Assembly (NCBI GenBank): GCA_038501625.1
Contig: JAZAYU010000034.1
Coordinates: 3,189,102-3,253,101, forward strand
Source: Corbicula japonica
Lineage: Eukaryota > Mollusca > Bivalvia > Venerida > Cyrenidae
DNA length: 64,000 bases
Direction of reading: 5' to 3'
Shown: positions 60,996 through 64,000 of the stretch, piece after piece
How the letters are laid out: each line of letters begins with the position of its first letter
How positions within the stretch are numbered: the stretch's first letter is position 1
The notes under the pieces: generated by a model
The model's input: the letters and a program-made list of their open reading frames with translations, nothing else
Told to the model about the DNA's origin: nothing
Databases searched by the model: none
Translations under genes and position numbers: made by a program

Positions 60996-61079
60996 AAATT
61001 GTTATTAGTTGTTAATTCTTCTCTGGCAATACAGTAGGCAATGCTGTTTTTCATTCAAAGATTTTATAACACGATAGGA

Positions 61080-61640
61080 TGGGGTAACATATCGGAAGGT
61101 TAAGTAGAAGTTGTCAGCACGGTGAAATATGTCGACAAATAATGCAATTTCTTCCCTTTTATGATTTCATCTCTGATATTTCTTGTATTGATGGCCACCA
61201 TTATTGCCATAAATCAAACTCCCGAGAAATTAATAACATCACACGATGAGAAATATTTCCTTAGAAAAAATACCAAGTGTCAGATCAGGTCAAAACAATT
61301 CCTTTATGATTGTCATCTTTTATGAATATCTCTCATAATACGCCACTCACTATTACTTTCAATAACAACAACATCTTTCGCTGTCATATTAGCAAATATT
61401 TCAATATGAATGACATGATAGATTGGATCAAGAGGACTCAATACAAACACGGCAGTAAGACTTTTCAATAAATCGGCAAATATGATATGATTTATGATAA
61501 ATGTCCCGTGTTAAATTGACAAGTTTCTCAATATCAGAAGCTTCCAGGAGAGATGGTAAATCAGCGCTGACAAATTAATATACTAATAATGCTACGAGAT
61601 GCTTGTAAAGTCTGTGTCAGTGTTCGGCGATATGACGTGC
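61080..61640. promoter_or_regulatory. Candidate intronic regulatory stretch with TTTATGA cluster
   Basis: It is free of mobile DNA and keeps CpG. It has several TTTATGA or TCATAAA/CCATAAATC motifs (near 61157, 61207, 61303, 61318 and 61490) of the kind bound by Cdx or posterior Hox proteins. AT-rich DNA gives such motifs by chance, so the call is weak. Confidence 0.3.
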
Positions 61641-61738
61641 ATTAAACTACATTTTATTTTATAACTCTTGTGTGTCCCAGTGGTTATTAAAATAGTTATT
61701 TCTAGATGTAATTAACTTTATGTGATTTTTTTTAATTT

Positions 61739-62012
61739 GCCCTTTCCACCACATATACACCTTTATGGCATTGGTTAACAATGTAGATCCAGATCACATC
61801 TGTGCTGTCTGATAAGGATCTGTTCACTTTTCAATTTATTAGGTTATTTCTGTCCAAAAGGAAAGCTGTGTAGATCCTGATCAGGCTGCATAGATGTGCC
61901 AGCTAATCTGGATCTACACTGTTCACACATTCAATAAAAAGCATTAATTACATGTAGAAAAAGGATATGCAGTCTGATCTGGGTCTGCACTTGTTGCAAA
62001 TAGGACTTCAAT
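61739..62012 (+). mobile_element. Family T copy plus trailing fragment
   Basis: GCCCTTTCCACCACATATAC at the left, a shortened left arm, the GGTTATTTCTGTCC linker, and a right arm (GTGTAGATCCTGATCAGGC to AATCTGGATCTACACTGTT), ending near AGAAAAAGG at 61963. GTCTGATCTGGGTCTGCACT to 62012 looks like another broken arm. Confidence 0.75.
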
Positions 62013-63039
62013 ATTGAAAAGAAATATTATAAGTGTGAATTTTGAGTCCTGTTTGAATTTAGTCAAGTCAATATCAAATTTTATTAAAGTAATGAAAAAG
62101 GTTTGGCTTGATTTTTAAAAGCCTTGAGCAAATATCAACATTTTTTTCACTAATGATAATAAAAACTATTTCAGACAGTATAATATTTAATTTCCATTTA
62201 TTTTATGAATATTAGATGTATCACACACATCATATTAAGGGAAGGTTTTCTGACTCGGAGCTATTATCCATTATGTAAGCTAAGATCTACGGTTATGCAC
62301 AATGCAGATATGATGCCTGCAGAAATTTCATATCGCAGCTTGGCTGTTTTTCTATCACTCAGTAGCTAGCATTTTGAGATATGATTTGAATAATTTAACA
62401 CTGATTAGTATCTAAATTATATACTGAATAAAGTGATTTTATAAAAATAAAATGTGGCTGTCTAGTGCACTTTCCATTTAGAGTAAAATATTACTTTATG
62501 TCCTCGGGCTGATTTAAACAATTGTCAAATAATATTGTTTTCAAAAATTAGTTACAAGTGTTATAATGACAGGGGAGACAACCTAGTATGTTGAAGAAGT
62601 GTCAATCAGGGTGATGTCACCTGTCACTTTGGATGACAAATTAGGTCATTACTCGCTTTTGCCACAAAATGACAAGTAATTTAGATTTCAATCAGCTAAT
62701 CTGCAATAAATATTATTTAACAGATTTAAAAATAGATTATTCTTGTAAATTTTAAATAGTTTCAAAATTAGTTGATCAGATTGTCCTGATATATATGTAG
62801 TAAATATGCAAAATTATAATAACAATTTGGTAAATTAAGAATTATATGACTTTCCAATTTTCAATTAAAACTTATTGATCTATAAATGAAATATCTGTGA
62901 CTAAGTTAAAAGCCCATTATTTATAAAAACCGTAACAAAGAGTGAAATAAAAAAAAAGTCCTTTTAATAAATTGATATTGATTTATCCATTGCCATAGCA
63001 ACATAAATTCTTAAAATCTGCTTGATTGGATTTTCATCA

Positions 63040-63440
63040 GATGAATTTGGAAGTAATTCCTGTGCTTTTTTAGGCCGATTTCAGACGACAATATGAAGAC
63101 CTTATGAACTCATGAAGCTTATAACGGTAATTTCCTCCGTGCTTTAGATGAAATATTATTTCTACGTGTTTTTCAATATGATGCACTCATTTTCCATCAT
63201 AAGTCAGTTTGTGATCAGCTTATGTCCTGTACGTTGTATTTATTCAGGAGGAAACCGTCTGAAAGCTCCTTAATTATCGGCACTTAGCTGTTGCCGTCAC
63301 CAGCAAACAAATTCATAAGCAATATTAGATATGAGATATTAGAATTATGGGATTTAGTGAAAACAAGAATGCGGGAGAAAATTAGAATGATGAATTGGAA
63401 AGGATCAGAATAAGCCCGTGAATATGATTTCAGTTGTTGA
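63040..63440. promoter_or_regulatory. Candidate intronic regulatory stretch
   Basis: It is free of mobile DNA and keeps CpG (GGCCGATTTCAGACGACAAT, TAACGGTAATTTCCTCCGTG, AAACCGTCTGAAAG, TTGCCGTCACC). The composition differs from the surrounding intron; no conservation evidence is available. Confidence 0.25.
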
Positions 63441-64000
63441 ACGTTATTATGAAGAAATCTGATTAACTAAAATTGAAAATAATAAGCTATGTTTTAGGTG
63501 CAAACTGCTTATGGATTTGCCAGGAATTGAAAGGATCTCATTCAAGAGTTCATCAACTCTATTTTATATTTTTGAACAAACTATTTTTTTTAAGGGGGAA
63601 TGGGTGGGGGCTGCCTGACAAATGTTCATACTGAAACTGTAAATAACATTTATGTAGAGAGATAAATTTTAATAAAACATTGTGCACTTTTGTTTAAATT
63701 TGAGCAGTTGCCCTGATTCAGAATACACAAATATTAAATTTTCGCACAATTAAATGACACCACCGTATGTGTATATTATAAGATGCTGCTGTTTGGTTTT
63801 TGATGTGCATTTTGCTAATGATGATAGCAAATGAATTAAAGTACATTCTGCCTTTAATGTGATTATTAATTCAACAAAAGAATGATTTTCTCAACTAATC
63901 GGTGATTGATCAATCCTGACACAGGATGGGTAATCATGTATTTAATATTTCGTGACAGAGTCCAATAAAATTGCTAAAGTTGCAATGGTTACTTTAATAA

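Larger units (their letters stand above)
59984..64000 (+). other. SALL: SALL intron 3, 5' part
   Basis: It starts GTTAGT and is not closed in the window. I looked for C2H2 linkers (HTGERP type) and found none, so the next coding exon lies beyond 64000. It contains two worn family T copies and two CpG-retaining stretches, listed separately. Confidence 0.8.

Overview
The window is animal nuclear DNA: AT-rich, intron-dominated, with GT-AG split exons, short palindromic transposon relics and minisatellites. I see no prokaryotic operon, tRNA, rRNA or CRISPR. A bivalve mollusc is the most likely source. The one recognisable gene is a spalt/SALL orthologue with long introns, and the dispersed foldback families resemble repeats I associate with bivalve genomes. 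The phylum call is inference.

The gene is the 5' part of a SALL zinc-finger transcription factor on the + strand. Exon 1 (23298-23379) encodes the N-terminal MSRRKQA motif. A small acidic exon 2 (35986-36102) follows after a 12.6 kb intron. Exon 3 (58847-59983) follows after a 22.7 kb intron and carries the C2HC finger, an acidic stretch, the glutamine-rich segment and a Ser/Pro-rich tail. All three exons join in phase 1, giving about 445 residues. The paired C2H2 fingers typical of SALL proteins are not in the window and should lie on exons beyond 64000.

The 5' 23 kb (1-22950) has no supported gene. It holds a cluster of unrelated tandem arrays: 30-bp units (about 3.84-4.26 kb), 49-bp units (about 4.34-5.40 kb), 41-bp units (7.70-12.2 kb, about 110 copies), a degenerate array of 58-84 bp period (13.86-14.83 kb) and 40-bp units (17.70-19.27 kb). 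Long open frames in these arrays, up to 431 codons, come from units with few or no stops and are not credible genes.

Two mobile families pepper the whole window. Family P is a near-perfect palindrome of about 145 bp with an inverted CCAAT motif in each arm. Family T is an element of about 240 bp with CCCTTTCC ends flanked by TTAA, two internal hairpin arms and a piggyBac-like look. They are inserted into each other, and one T inside P gives a readable empty site that supports TTAA target duplication. Several transposon-free stretches of introns 2 and 3 that keep CpG are noted as tentative regulatory candidates.
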